A stretch of 64,000 nt of DNA, from NCBI RefSeq assembly GCF_030272615.1, contig NC_081406.1:248365218-248429217 (forward strand), given 5' to 3'. The notes beneath the pieces are model-generated. The model had not been told where the DNA came from and searched no databases. It was given only the letters and a program-made list of their open reading frames with translations. Numbering within the stretch: the first letter of the stretch is position 1; the number at the start of each line of letters is the position of its first letter. Below, one piece after another: positions 32,125 through 43,864 of the stretch. Source of the DNA: Cryptomeria japonica (Eukaryota; Streptophyta; Pinopsida; Cupressales; Cupressaceae). A program made the translations under genes and the position numbers.

Positions 32125-35103
32125 AGAGGCAATGGGCCCCATTGCACTAATCTGCTGCAATAGATGAGGAAATTGTTCTTCAATTTGTTCCTTAGTAAGC
32201 CACTTGCCTTGATGAGAATGCTGACCAGCTCGAACCACCCGATACAAAGGGATTTTCTGATTTCTCAAAGTCTTGAAAATGGCTTCAGTAACATGGTCAC
32301 ACTGGACTGGAGCAGTAGTAGAGGGGTTTAACTCTGCAGCTTGAATGTATTCAGTAGCTTGAGAGATATCCAATAAAGGAGGAAAATAGGGTCTCAACAA
32401 CTCCACATTGAAAACTGGATGCAGTCCCAAAAAGGATGGCAAATTAAGTTCAAAAGCATTCTCACCAACTTGTTTCACAATAGTGTATGGTCCATAACGA
32501 AGAGGTCGAAGCTTCCTATTTGGTCCATGCAGGCGCTCTTTCTGAAGATGTAACCATACCTTGTCACCAACCTGAAACTGATGGGGAGTTCTATGTTTAT
32601 CATGTCTTTCCTTATACTTCTGATTACTCTGCTCCAATATCTCATAAACTTTTTGTTGTAGGTGTCTAATGTTATCAATGAATTTTTCTACTTTATCTAC
32701 CTCCTTGTCACCATTCAATGGACTACTAGACTGTAGAGATGGTATTGCTACATCCATAGGTGCCAATGGCTGGTACCCAAGAGAAACCTCAAATGGACTG
32801 TGCCCTGTAGTACTATGGAGTGCACGGTTGTAGCTGTGTTGCACATAGGGTAAGCTTTCATCCCACGTGCGAGGATGTTTTGAATGATACATCCGTAAAA
32901 TATGAATAATCATTCGATTCACCACTTCTGTCTGCCCATCTATTTGGGGATGGAATGTTGTGGACTTTGTCAGTTTCGTGTCCATTTTAGCCCATAGTGC
33001 AGACCAGAATTTGCTGATGAACCTGCTATCCCTATTAGAAATAATGGTTTTTGGCAAACCAAAATGAACCCACACATGTTCAAAAAATAGCTTGGCAGTA
33101 TCTTCTGCAGAAATCATCTTTTTACATGCCACCATGATAGCCATTTTAGAAAACCTATCTACCACAACATATACACAATCATGCCCCCGCCTGGTAGTTG
33201 GAAGCCCAGACATAAAATCCATTGAAATAGACTGCCATGGCTTATCAGGAATAGGTAATGGTAAGTATAGACCCAACTTACGGTTTGCTAGTTTTGCAAT
33301 CGCACAGGCTGCACAAGCTTGTATATGTGAAATGACATCTTGCTTCATTTTTGGCCAATAGAAATACTTTTGAAGGATAGCAGTAGTCTTACTAATACCA
33401 AAATGTCCTGCAACACGACTGTAGTGAGCTTCCCATATCATTTTCTTCTGTTCTTCAGTGGGTACACATATGTGACCATTATGGCAAAGAAACCCATCCT
33501 GCAAGTGAAAATCAGAGACAGATTTTCCTTCTACCAAATTACTATAGATGTTAGCAAAATCAGGGTCAGTACTATATAGTTGTTCCCAAGTGGATGATTG
33601 ATGACCGCATGAATCCAACACTATTGTCAAACCTGCAATTGGAGGCCTACTCAAACAATCTGCCACCTTGTTACTGCTTCCTTTTTTATGACGAATGTTG
33701 AGGTGAAATTGTTGTAAATAGACTGACCACCGTTGATGTCTATCATTCTGTAGCTTTCCTTGTGTTTGCAAGAATTGGAGTGTTTTATGGTCTGTATGTA
33801 TAACAGTTTCTTTTCCCAGTATATAGTGTTTCCATTGTTTGCAAGCCTGAACAATGGCATACAACTCCTTATCATAGGTGGGATACTTACGTACTGTATC
33901 AGAAAAAGTTTCACTGTGATAGGCAACAGGATGCCCATTTTGTGTGAGTACCGCACCAAGAGCATAATCTGAGGCATCTGTTTCTATATCAAATGCTTGG
34001 TGTAGATCTGGAAGGACCAATACTGGTGCTGAACATAGTCTTTTCTTTAACTCCTCAAATGCTTGTTGTTGTGCCTCTGTCCACTGAAATTTTGCTTGTG
34101 CTCCACCCCTGATTGATTGATTAAGAGGCCATGATATGTGTGAGAAACCAAACACAAATCTACGATAGAAGTTGGCTAGGCCCAAGAAGCTGCGAAGCTC
34201 TGTGAAATTTTTAGGGGATGGCCAATCTTGAATTATTTGAATCTTTGCTGGATCAACATGAACACCCTCATCGTCAATGATATACCCTAAGTATTGAATA
34301 CTCTACATACCAAAAGAACACTTCTCAATGCTGGCATAAAGTTTGTGTTTTTGCAGAGTTGAAAGAACTTGTTCAACATGCTGCAAATGCTCAGACCAAG
34401 TTCTGCTAAAGATGAGTATGTCATCCAAATAAACAACTACAAAGGAATCAATGAATGGTCTAAGCACATCATTCATCAATCTCATAAATGTGGCTGGGGC
34501 ATTTGTTAGGCCAAAAGGCATGACCAACCATTCAAACAAACCTTCCTTAGATTTAAATGCAGTCTTCCACACATCTGCTGGATCAATTGGTACTTGGTGG
34601 TATCCAGACTTCAAGTCAACTTTTGTAAAGAATTTAGCCCCCCTAAGTTGGTCCAACAAATGATCAATTCGAGGGATTGGATATCTATTTTTAACAGAGA
34701 TTTTGTTTAATGCTCTATAATCAATACAAAGCCTCCATGTCCCATCTTTCTTTTTAGCAAGGACAATTGGACTTCCACAAGGTGAAGCACTTGGACGAAT
34801 GTGTCCTTTCTGAATCAACTCCTGAATTTGTCTCTTAATCTCATTATTTTCCAAAACTAACCTCCTATATATTGGCTCATGTGGTAGCGGTGTGCCTGGA
34901 ATTAAATCAATAGAGTGCTTGACTTGACAGTGTGTTGGTACTCCCACTGGTGGTGTAAACACACTGTGATATTCTTTCAAAATTTTATCTATTTGATTTT
35001 GTTGATTCTCTGTTACCTTAGCATGTGTTAATCGCGTCATACCACTTTTTGAAGCTAGAATAGACGTGTTCGTCTTAACCAAAACCATTTTAGTCTTGTA
35101 CAA
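32122..35103 (-). pseudogene. Ty3 chromovirus-type pol (RT, RNase H, integrase) with one in-frame TAG
   Basis: One minus-strand frame of 993 codons is broken only by TAG at 34303-34305. In order: RT with LDQLRGAKFFTKVDLKSGYHQ, PFGLTNAPATF and the catalytic VVYLDDILIF; RNase H with [24 protein letters not shown] and HTDHKTL; an integrase zinc finger ending CAACAIAK; an integrase core with SMDFMSGLP and [14 protein letters not shown]; then a GPY/F motif and a chromodomain-like tail. At the second core acidic position the family has SDRD but this copy reads SNRD (33034-33036), so integrase is probably inactive. Protease, gag and 5' LTR are missing upstream. The stop codon runs into the polypurine tract. 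Confidence 0.9.
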
Positions 35104-35204
35104 GACATGAAAAATAAGAAAGAAATCAAAGAAAGTGCATCAAAATTATGGATGTTAGTGCTCTTTGATGGGTTTAAGGAAGTGAAGATTGTTGAGTAAC
35201 GTGT

Positions 35205-35640
35205 TTTGCATGATATGTTTTACATTTGTAGATTGTATCAATGGTAATTGCTTCTTAAGATTAAGGATTTACTCAAATCAATTTGAATTTTATTTTACAG
35301 CTAGTTAACTATTTTGAATGAAAAATATGTATATTAGTTTGATTTCAAAAAGAGGTTAGGGTTTGGAAAATGTGTTGATAATTTGATTTGGTGAATTAAT
35401 TAAGTGAAATATTAAAATTTTACATGATATGTTTTACATTTGTAGATTTTATTAATAAAATTTCTTTTTAAGATTTAGGATTTACTGGAATCAATTTGAA
35501 TTTTATTTTATGATATAATCACAGCGAGTTAACTATTTTGAAGGAAAAATGTTTATAGAAGTTTGATTTCAAAAAGAGGTTAGCATTTGGAAAATATGTT
35601 GGTAGTTTGATTTGGTGAAGTAATTAAACAAAATGTTAAA
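35205..35640. repeat. Two-copy tandem repeat, ~214 bp
   Basis: Blocks such as TGATATGTTTTACATTTGTAG, ATCAATTTGAATTTTATTTTA, GTTTGATTTCAAAAAGAGGTTAG and TTTGATTTGGTGAA recur with a period near 214. Confidence 0.88.
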
Positions 35641-36554
35641 GTTTTGATTTATTTTGTATTGTATTTTATTGGCTAAAGTATTAGGTAAAGATATAATAAA
35701 GTTTGTTTTGGTTTTGGAGCAATAAGGAAAATAATCTAGTGTGTTTTATTATTGGAAGTGTATGGGATCATTATTGGTTGAAATCAACATTTTAATGTTT
35801 TAATCATGACTACACATATGTCAAAATTTTCTTCCACTTTTGAAGCCACTCATTCTACATTTGACAGAACCTTTGAATATTTGAATTGATCTTCAAATAG
35901 TTATGGTCTTAATGTGTTTTGAAATAGTTACAATTGGGCATTTGAGGCTATCTTTGCTACACCTAACAAGGCCTCTAAAGACTCATCAAGGACATCATAT
36001 AGATAAACTATAATAGGATCACATTAGAGGCTTGTGGCACCATAGGATGGAGGATTTTCATCATCTTAAGTTATCTTCTCACTTTGAGATTGTTCTTTAC
36101 ATGAGAATCTTTTTAGCTTTAGTTTCTTCCTTTCTTTTTAGATTTCCATTTTGATGCTAACCAATTTCAAGAATACATATATTTTAAAGTTTTATATGTA
36201 AAGGTAGGTAAAGAGTTTTCTATTGAGCTCAATTTGGATTGTTTCCCAACAAGTTTATGAGACCATGATCAATACTTATGCCTTTATGAGGGTCATCAAA
36301 CAACTTGATGAAGCTTTATGTGTGCATAGTTCAGTATGAATTATTTTGACTAATTTAGAGGTTGTAATTTGATAGTTTGAGACTAATAACTTGATACTTC
36401 AGCTTGGGGCTACACCCTTCTAAGGGTCATGAGGCAACTTGATTCAAGATTGGTTTCTTCAAAGAGATATCATGTCAAAAATGTGTATTCATTTTATGTA
36501 ATCAATAAGTTTTGTGATGTAAGCCTCAATGGGGGTCCCTTGGTTAGGTAGAAT

Positions 36555-36885
36555 GATAACCAAGGAAAGCATTGTCTCCAAGGAAATCCACTCAAAATAG
36601 TGCAAAAGTATAACCAAGGAAAGCATTGTCCCCAAGGAAATTTTCTAGAAACAATGCAAAGGGAAGACAAGAAAAAAATCATCTCCAAGGAAATCAACTA
36701 GAAATGGTTCAAAAGGATAACCAAGAAAAGCATTGCCTTCAAGGAAATCTGCAAAAAATGGTCCAAAAAGGATAACCAAGGAGAGCATTATCGCCAAGGA
36801 TATCTGTGAAAAATGGTGCAAAAGGATAACCAAGGAAATCATTGTCTCTAAGGACATCCACATTATGATACAAAAGGAGGCCAAA
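36555..36885. repeat. ~54-bp minisatellite, about six copies
   Basis: GATAACCAAGGAAAGCATTG-type starts lie near 36555, 36610, 36664, 36717, 36771 and 36824, each followed by CAAGGAAAT and a GTGCAAAAG-like end. Frames across it are artefacts. Confidence 0.85.
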
Positions 36886-37084
36886 TATATGCCCCCCTCC
36901 TTAAGATGGCAACATAGAGCTATAGTGTCATCTTGAGGAAAGATGAACAATGATATACACCTTAAATCACCAAGGAGATATCTAAACAATAATTCAAATG
37001 CAACCTTAGCCAAAGAGGCATAAAAGCCAAAGAAAAGATGACTGTGAGATATCCTGCAACAATTATAAAGGAATCCTTTTGAGG

Positions 37085-37660
37085 GAGAAGGAGGAGGAAG
37101 ATATATTTTCCATGTCCCTCTTCATTACAACTAAATCAAAAAAAAATTATTCATGGTTATTCCCAATCTCTACCCCTAGTATTGTCTCTACCCTGCTAAA
37201 AACTTCTTCTTCTATATTTATTTTGAAAATGTTGTTGTGTATCATCTAACTTTCCTAATACTTAAGATGATTTTTCCTTAACATAATTTATATCATCGTG
37301 AAATGGTTATTGTACATACCTCTTCTTGCTCCTTTATTACTTTGGAAATAAATTGTCTATCCTTTAAAAATAAGTTGTATGCCTCTTCCATACTACTAAA
37401 TCTATGCATTCTCAACTCGTCTTGGATAGAGAATTTTAAACCATTTATATAACTTGCAACCATTTGTTCATTTCTTACTTGATACTCCACATAAATGAAC
37501 AATTTATAAAATGCATTTGTAGTATTGCACAATAGATGCTTGATTTTTGCTTCAAATTTTAAATTTGACAAAAAAGAGTTTGCACATAATTCATAGGTAG
37601 AAATTTCTCTCAACGTTTTCTCTATCTTACTCTATGCTTTGATTTTATCTTTTCCCCTTT
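37085..37660 (-). pseudogene. Ty3 gag, C-terminal part (outermost element of the nest)
   Basis: The minus strand encodes KGKDKIKA-stop-SKIEKTLRE, MVASYINGLKFSIQDELR and SSMEEAYNLFL, the usual C-terminal half of Ty3 gag. Further on (about 37105-37140) is a decayed zinc knuckle, xFSCNEEGHGKYIx, with its first and last cysteines lost. The N-terminal half lies 15 kb away at 52692-53136, separated by the inserted element 37661-52691; CCTTT (37656-37660) and CCTTC (52692-52696) are the probable target duplication. Stops and frameshifts make it non-functional. Confidence 0.8.
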
Positions 37661-38618
37661 TGTTAGAATTAGGGATCAATAAGAGGGGGGGGGGATCAAT
37701 GATCTGCTAGAGATCAAATCCACAAACTTATTCTTTATCCACCAGTTAGTAATGCATAACAAAAAAGAACATAAACAAGAAATAAATAAACCATAGATCC
37801 ACAACACCATAATTTTTATGTGGAATCCCGGAAAGGGAAAAACCACGGTGGGGATAGAACCCACAATATTCATATAATATGGCCAGGAGTAAATAAATAT
37901 TACATAGATGGGGAATTAACTTGCATTTAGGCTCACTGCCTAGAGCTCACTGCTCAATTACAATGAACCAGAACGCTACAACCTTCAGGGAAGTCTCACT
38001 AACTTACAATTTGATTACAATGAGGAAATGCAATAAAATAAACTCTGAAGTAGCATCTAACAATGCATGAATGAGTTCCAGTTAAGAACTATATCTTTGA
38101 CTATCCTTGCTCTGCAAATACTCTATTTCTATCTCAGTTAGCTACCAGATTATCTATGAACCAAATGCGCACGTGAAACTGTGCTCAATCGCACCAAAAT
38201 GGATCTCTACAACCCTAATATACCAAAAACCAATCACCAAGATAGTCTTATACATCTGGTCTTAACAAAAATAATCTCCTTCAATTTAGCTTTAAGAAGT
38301 GTATCATGTAGCTTCAAGTCAGGTTCAATCTTTAACAAAACATAGCACTAGACCAAAAGAGTATGATCACACACTTTCTAAGGATCTTCTCATTCACTGA
38401 GAATGGAAAATCAACCACCAAAATCACCACAATCATCAGAAATCTTTCCAAAACAAAACATTACTAAGATAGCCTTGAAGTACCGGTTAACTCCTTCTTC
38501 GGATAAGATAAATCATGACCGCCGAATCAAATCTCCAAGGAGAGTTGCCATCAATGACAACCCTAGACCAATAAGCAACTACTGGAAGTCATCGGATAAA
38601 TTGTGTCAATTGTCGACA
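37661..38618 (-). repeat. 3' LTR of element A
   Basis: It is 958 bp. Plus-strand reading begins TGTTAGAATTAGGG and ends GTCGACA; it aligns with 51746-52691 through AATCCACAAA(C/T)TTATTC, AAACAAGAAATAAATAAACC and GGGAAAAACCACGGTGGGG. Confidence 0.88.
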
Positions 38619-38630
38619 ATCTGCCCCTTT
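38619..38630 (-). promoter_or_regulatory. Polypurine tract of element A
   Basis: The minus strand reads AAAGGGGCAGAT directly before the LTR start TGTCGACA, matching the AAAAGGGGAGAT tract of element B. Confidence 0.75.
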
Positions 38631-39002
38631 GGCATTGATGGCAACACTCGTGAAAAATGGCTAAGTGTTGAAACCTATGAGACCTATACACTGGATCAAG
38701 AATGAAAGAATTCTAAGGCTCCTCATTAGATCAAAAATCTAAAAAATCTACATCACCAAACTGTACACTCCTTATACAATTAGCCTGTACATTTTTTACC
38801 TTATCTCTCCCCCTTTGACAACAATGCCAAAGATAGGGTATGCAGCAAAATTTCATGTACATATATACACATCGAATGATCCAATATATACATACTTAAG
38901 TACATTTGCATATGCAACCTTAAGGAACCCAAAATAGGTGTTCCACCCTGCCCACAATTTTTCCAAAATTGAAACAAAACTATTCAAAACATAAGCATGG
39001 AA
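38631..39002 (-). other. 3' spacer of element A
   Basis: No gene is seen. It lies between the stop of ORF2 (39003) and the polypurine tract and contains a purine-rich AAAGGGGGAGAGAT (minus strand, ~38808), probably a second purine tract like those in element B. Confidence 0.55.
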
Positions 39003-42000
39003 TTATATTGCTGCAGTCTCAGTTGGAGTCTCCTGAGACATATTTTGAATATAGTCCATCTTATGGTACACTAAGTTGTCTAATCGGGGACCAATTAGGT
39101 TTCGGAGTTCACCCGTCTGCCTAACCATCTTATCCTTCTTCTCAAAATTCCTAATCTGCTCTATAATAGTCAAAATTTGGCCTTCAATGTTGTCTTTTAA
39201 GTTAGTCGTAGGGTCATAAGCCTGAGAAATCTAAGATAACTGACATCTGTAGTTATCTATTTGCTTGTCTATTTCAGTGGAAAAAATTGTCAAAACTAAA
39301 CAAGACTTATAAATCTTACCGCCTTCCATTAAGGTCTCATCAATTAGTTTTAATTCTTTATCAAGTTGGGCCTTATCATTACTAATCATTTGCAAAAATA
39401 TTTGTACTTTGGCATATTTGAATTTCTCCATAGCTTGCCTAGTTGATGCCTTTCTCAAAGAATCAAACTGAGAGGATATGTGATCTATTAGGTGGTGAAT
39501 CTTACCTGATGAAATGGTATCAAAATTGAGTTGTAGTTCTCGTACCACTTGTTCCAAAATTGAAACTACTTTCTCAATGATTCTCTTCTCTTCCTATGTA
39601 GATTGCGCTAATTTCTGACTAGCTTGATCTTGGAGAGAAGCAACAACAATCATCCTTTTTGCTAGAGACATTTGATTGAATGGCTTGTCAAAACTGATGT
39701 TAAACTGAGGAAAATTCCCTTGGCTTTGTATTTTGGAAGTGTCAATTACCATAATGATTGGAGTTTATATTACTTTGGCATTCCATTTGATCTGTTCCTC
39801 CTAATTTTCCTCATCCTTTTTCTCATCCTCCTTCCCCACTTTACCTTTATCCACTATGGGTTCCTCCCATGCACCATCCTTTGCCTTAGCTAATTTTTCA
39901 TTTCCCTTACCTTCCTCACCCTCTTCAGAATCCAAAATTTGTCTCTACAATATTCTAAGTATCTTCCTCCTTCTTTACATCATGCACCAGAGGATTCTCT
40001 GACTGAGTGGCTACATCATGTGAATCAGATTCTACTAGCCGGTTCTCAGTGAGAAACTTTTTCCAGATTTCAATGGTTTATCTCCTCCTTTTCTCTACTC
40101 TGCCAACCATCAAGCTATTGAATATGTGGTTTCTCTTGAATTCCTTTTTATTTGCTAGCAAAATTAATCTATCAATTTATTCAATAGTGATACTGGTGCA
40201 CTGATTGACCAGATCACTTTCCTTTATTTCTCTATCCATCTGACTTGCATATTTTCTTCTAGCATCAATTATACTGTACAGATCTTTTGAAAGATATTTT
40301 TCTAATTTAATCAAGGCTTTACTAAATAAATCCATATACAAAACTACAGCTTCTTCAATCTGACTTTTATCCTTATCATCAATATTTTCATAATGTACAA
40401 AAATATTCTTTAAATTTCTATCTTTAATAATTTTATCTATTAACTCTTGAGTAGACAAAGGAGGAATAACACGATACTTGGTTTGGGTGGTCTCCATCTT
40501 ACCGGATTCAATTGCCTCATCCAAGTCAGATTTTATCTTTCTTCCCCGCTTAGGATTTTTTACTGAAACAGGATCAGACTTTGCCTTCTTCTGCTTCAAC
40601 CCTTTCTTCTCAACACCAAATTGAGGTTTCTAGATCACCCTTGCAAATTCTCCTTTCTTTGGGGCCTTTGAAATGTCTACATTTGACTCAGTTTCAGATG
40701 CCACCAGGAAAAATGCAAAATATTATCTCTAGGGTTTCTGCTTCTTCCTCAAAATACCATTGCCATTAGCAAATGAACTAGAGGGTTCTGATTCAGCTGG
40801 AGATGTCTTCACCTAAGTGGGAGAAGACCCTGTCACCTTTTCTTTGACTAGAGCTGGTGCAGTCTTTTGTTTCTTTTCCTTTTCTTCTACATCTCTCACA
40901 ACTCTTGCATCTCTGACTTGCTCTCTCCGGTGAGCTTCCTCAACGAGGATTTCCTCCACTATCTTAACCACCTTCCTTTTCCTTGCCGGTTCAGTGAACT
41001 TGGTGTGTAGTTTCATTGATTTTTCTTTGCAAGTTTCGAACCTTTCTTCTTTGGAGTATATCAGAGCATTCAGTAGGTGTTGTGTGTAGGCATCTAAAGT
41101 TCTTGCATAAACCTCATAGACCATAGGCATGATCCACAGCGTTCAAGGCTCAACTGCTTCCATGAGACATTCATATTTATTAACAATAAAATAGATTGTT
41201 CCCTCATATCTCTTGACAATTTCCTTGGGGATTCTAACCCTCTACTTCATCTTGTCCTGAAAAGTCTTGATGAATGCCCACAATGCAACATTTTTATTTT
41301 CCCTATCCCCAAGATTATCAAGACCCTTCTTTATCTATTGGGACACCGGTCTGTCAAAATCCCACTGCACTCTACCAGTTCCAGGAATCTGATTCAAGAA
41401 GTAAAGTGCCAAACAGATAACCAAGGAACCAAATTTGAAGACATGATTTTTGTCTTGCTTAATTTTCTTCAAATTTATCATTAATTCCTCCAACAGAACA
41501 CTACACAGATCATAATGAGCATCTTCTTTAACCATCTGATAGGCTGCATGAATGCCCATCAAATTCTACACTGGTTAACTTGTTGACTGTAGGGTTTGTG
41601 ACCTTCCAAAGCCCTATCTTGTCAATGGTTTCATTCAAATGAGTTACCGCCCTAATTTCCTCTAAAGTGATCTTATAGGGTTAGTCAAGCCATATAAACT
41701 CTGCATGAATTCTTCTTAACACATACCTCACCCATTCATTTTTATCGAATGACAAAAAGTTCACAAACTGGGTGAAACCCTTTCACTGCAACTGTACAAA
41801 TTCTGGCTTGGGGTTACCAATTTCATCCATGATACTGCTGATATAAAGATCCAAAATGTCCGCAGTGTTGGTTTCTTTGATCTCAGAGTGAATATATGCT
41901 CTTATATCATCTATGTGTAGAACTTTGTGTGGAATGAAAGAGAAAGCTCCAACTGGGTGAAACTCCATGGATTTGTAAGGGTGCTTCTTAAACAAAGGAC

Positions 42001-42064
42001 GGGATCTATCCTTGACATAAACAACCAGTGGTGTAGCAATGGAAGAAGAGGATGCCATTTCCAA
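39003..42064 (-). pseudogene. ORF2 of element A: large protein of unknown function replacing pol
   Basis: About 1020 codons on the minus strand, in three successive frames broken by stops (pieces at 42064-41783, 41562-41335, 41130-40813, 40599-40177, 39557-39003). It starts MEMASSSSIATPLVV. The N-terminal third carries EWVRYVLRRIHAEFIWL and, later, DLCSVLLEEL...FKFGSLVIC...YFLNQIPGTGRVQW. The middle is Lys/Glu-rich. A conserved block KSQIEEAVVLYMDLF...LYSIIDARRKYASQMDREIKESDLV follows, then a predicted coiled coil to the TAA at 39003. Each of these blocks has a counterpart in element B. No protease, RT, RNase H or integrase signature is present. The N-terminal part vaguely recalls plant transposon-associated domains; no function is claimed. 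Confidence 0.7.
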
Positions 42065-42405
42065 AATTTCAAAAATTCAAGCTCAAAAAATGCTCTTCGA
42101 GAAATACCTCAAATAATTGACAAATTCCCTAGATCACTTTCTGGATCGCTTTTAGCTCTTTGATCACCTTTAAATCTTGATCGCCTTGTTCTATAGCTCA
42201 AAAACACTATTCACAAAGTAAAGAATAACTCTCGTATTTTCCCTTTTAACTTTGCAAACCCTAGTTTTACTTTGGAATAAATGCACTTCAGATATCTATC
42301 TGGATGCCTTGTGCAACTACTGGATGCTGAAATCAGCCATATGAATCCTAGATATCAATTGAAATTCAATTGTTGTCATCTATAATCCATTGACTACATA
42401 TCTCA

Positions 42406-42612
42406 TCAAGGGGGTACGGAAATATTTGCATGAATTTGCCTCCCCCTAAGGCCAAAATCCCTAGTTATTGGATGAGAATTCTCAGGTACAAATCCACCAT
42501 CTGCCTTAGATTCATCCTTCTTTACCCACATCTTCTTATGTTGATCTCTGATCTCATCAACCTTTGTCTTTCCCTTTTCATATGATCTGTTCTTGTCAGC
42601 TACCGGAGCATT
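42406..42612 (-). pseudogene. C-terminal end of the gag-like ORF of element A
   Basis: The minus-strand frame NAPVADKNRSYEKGKTK...DEIRDQHKKMWVKKDES ends in TGA at 42406-42408. It continues the gag frame cut at 50667: removal of element B plus five bases keeps the phase, as a five-base target duplication would require. Confidence 0.65.
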
Positions 42613-42613
42613 G

Positions 42614-43802
42614 TGTTACCACTTACTAAGATTGCCATTAGTCTTATGTTCAAAGTTATTCTATATATTCTAGTCGGTTACTTCTACCAAATCTTACAGT
42701 CGGTAAGCACAGTGCAGTCGGTTAAAGAAGCAAGTAGTCTTAGAGCATGGTATACACCGAACACTCTACCGAGTAACACTCTATGTCTACCAAGAAGCAA
42801 GAATGATATATCGAGTGAACACACACTGAGTGAAACGTGTTACCAGATTCACTGAACCTGGACATATATGGAAAATGTATTACAAAGATCGAGGAACAAG
42901 TAACCATTATCACATTGGAAATTTCACTTAAAGATTGTGTATGATTTTGAGGTCATCTAACCAATGAAATATTTTGCATGGTTATTCATTCGATAAATCA
43001 TGTTTGTAAGATCGAAGCAATGAATCAGATCATCGACATAAGAGATCTATTTATACAACATGGATTGAGATCAGATAAATACATGTAGAGACAAAGTGAG
43101 AGACACAGAGGTGTATGAAGTAAGACATGTGTGATACATAAGAAAGCACGAAGTGTTATGACTATTACAGAGAAACTCAGAGGTCACCGAGAAGGACTTT
43201 AGAGAATAGTCAAGGAACAGAGTAAACAGAAAGGTTTATTGAGTTAATATATGGATTACCGAGGTATGCTATAAGCAAGGTAATCTTATTTTGAGCACAT
43301 AGAATCTGCTATAATATTCCAGATGTAAAGTTGCAGATATTTGTAATGATTTATTGTAATATTTTTGAAGTTGTAAGAGAAACCTTTAACAGGGTAAAAG
43401 ACTCTAACTAAGTCTATAAATTGTAAAGCCTCTAACTAGGTACAACATTTAGAATAAGTGTTGTAAAATCCTTTAGCAAGGTAGATCTAAGAGATCTTGA
43501 TACTCCTAACAGGGTAAGCTATCAGAAATAGATAAACATATAGCTCTAACCGAGCAACCTTTATTATTGCAGTAGTGAAGTTGTGGGTGTCATCCCACCT
43601 TAGTTTTTCTCTCTAACCAAGATTTTTTTGTGAGTTATGGAGTGAATCATGTATGATTGTTATCTATTTGTTTTAGCTTTATATTATGTTACTACACTAT
43701 TCAGTTTATGCTTAATAGTAAAGTTATTGTTGAAGAAAAGTTTTGAAGTACTGATTCACCCCTCCCCTCTCAATACATTAGCTTTCCATATTGGGCCTAA
43801 CA
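42614..43802 (+). repeat. 5' LTR of element B
   Basis: It starts TGTTACCACTTACTAAG and ends GGGCCTAACA. CTATTTATAC at about 43047-43056 is TATA-like. Its first half is rich in ACCGAG/TCGGT words. It is 1189 bp against 1203 bp in the 3' copy. Confidence 0.92.
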
Positions 43803-43804
43803 AT

Positions 43805-43816
43805 TGGTATCAAAGC
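43805..43816 (+). promoter_or_regulatory. Primer-binding site (iMet type) of element B
   Basis: TGGTATCAAAGC follows the LTR after the spacer AT; one base differs from the standard TGGTATCAGAGC. Confidence 0.88.
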
Positions 43817-43864
43817 AATAATCTTGGAAAATGGTTTAACTGCCTAAAGAGGAAGATCTTATCA

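Larger units (their letters stand above)
35104..37084. other. Non-coding stretch with two tandem repeats
   Basis: No gene is seen. It contains a two-copy ~214-bp duplication (35205-35640) and a ~54-bp minisatellite (36555-36885). The truncated pol starts at its left edge and a Ty3 gag fragment at its right edge; I cannot tell whether they belong to one element. Confidence 0.5.

Noticed and set aside
32475-33977. Several frames in both strands over the pol region
   Set aside because: They are shadows of the RT-RNase H-integrase frame, which carries all the motifs.
36494-37013. Minus-strand hydrophobic frames that could suggest a membrane protein
   Set aside because: They run across the 54-bp minisatellite and repeat with it.
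35104-37660. Treating the chromovirus pol (32122-35103) and the Ty3 gag (37085-37660) as one element
   Set aside because: Order and strand fit, but the 2 kb between them is non-coding and repeat-filled, protease is absent, and no LTR links them; left undecided.
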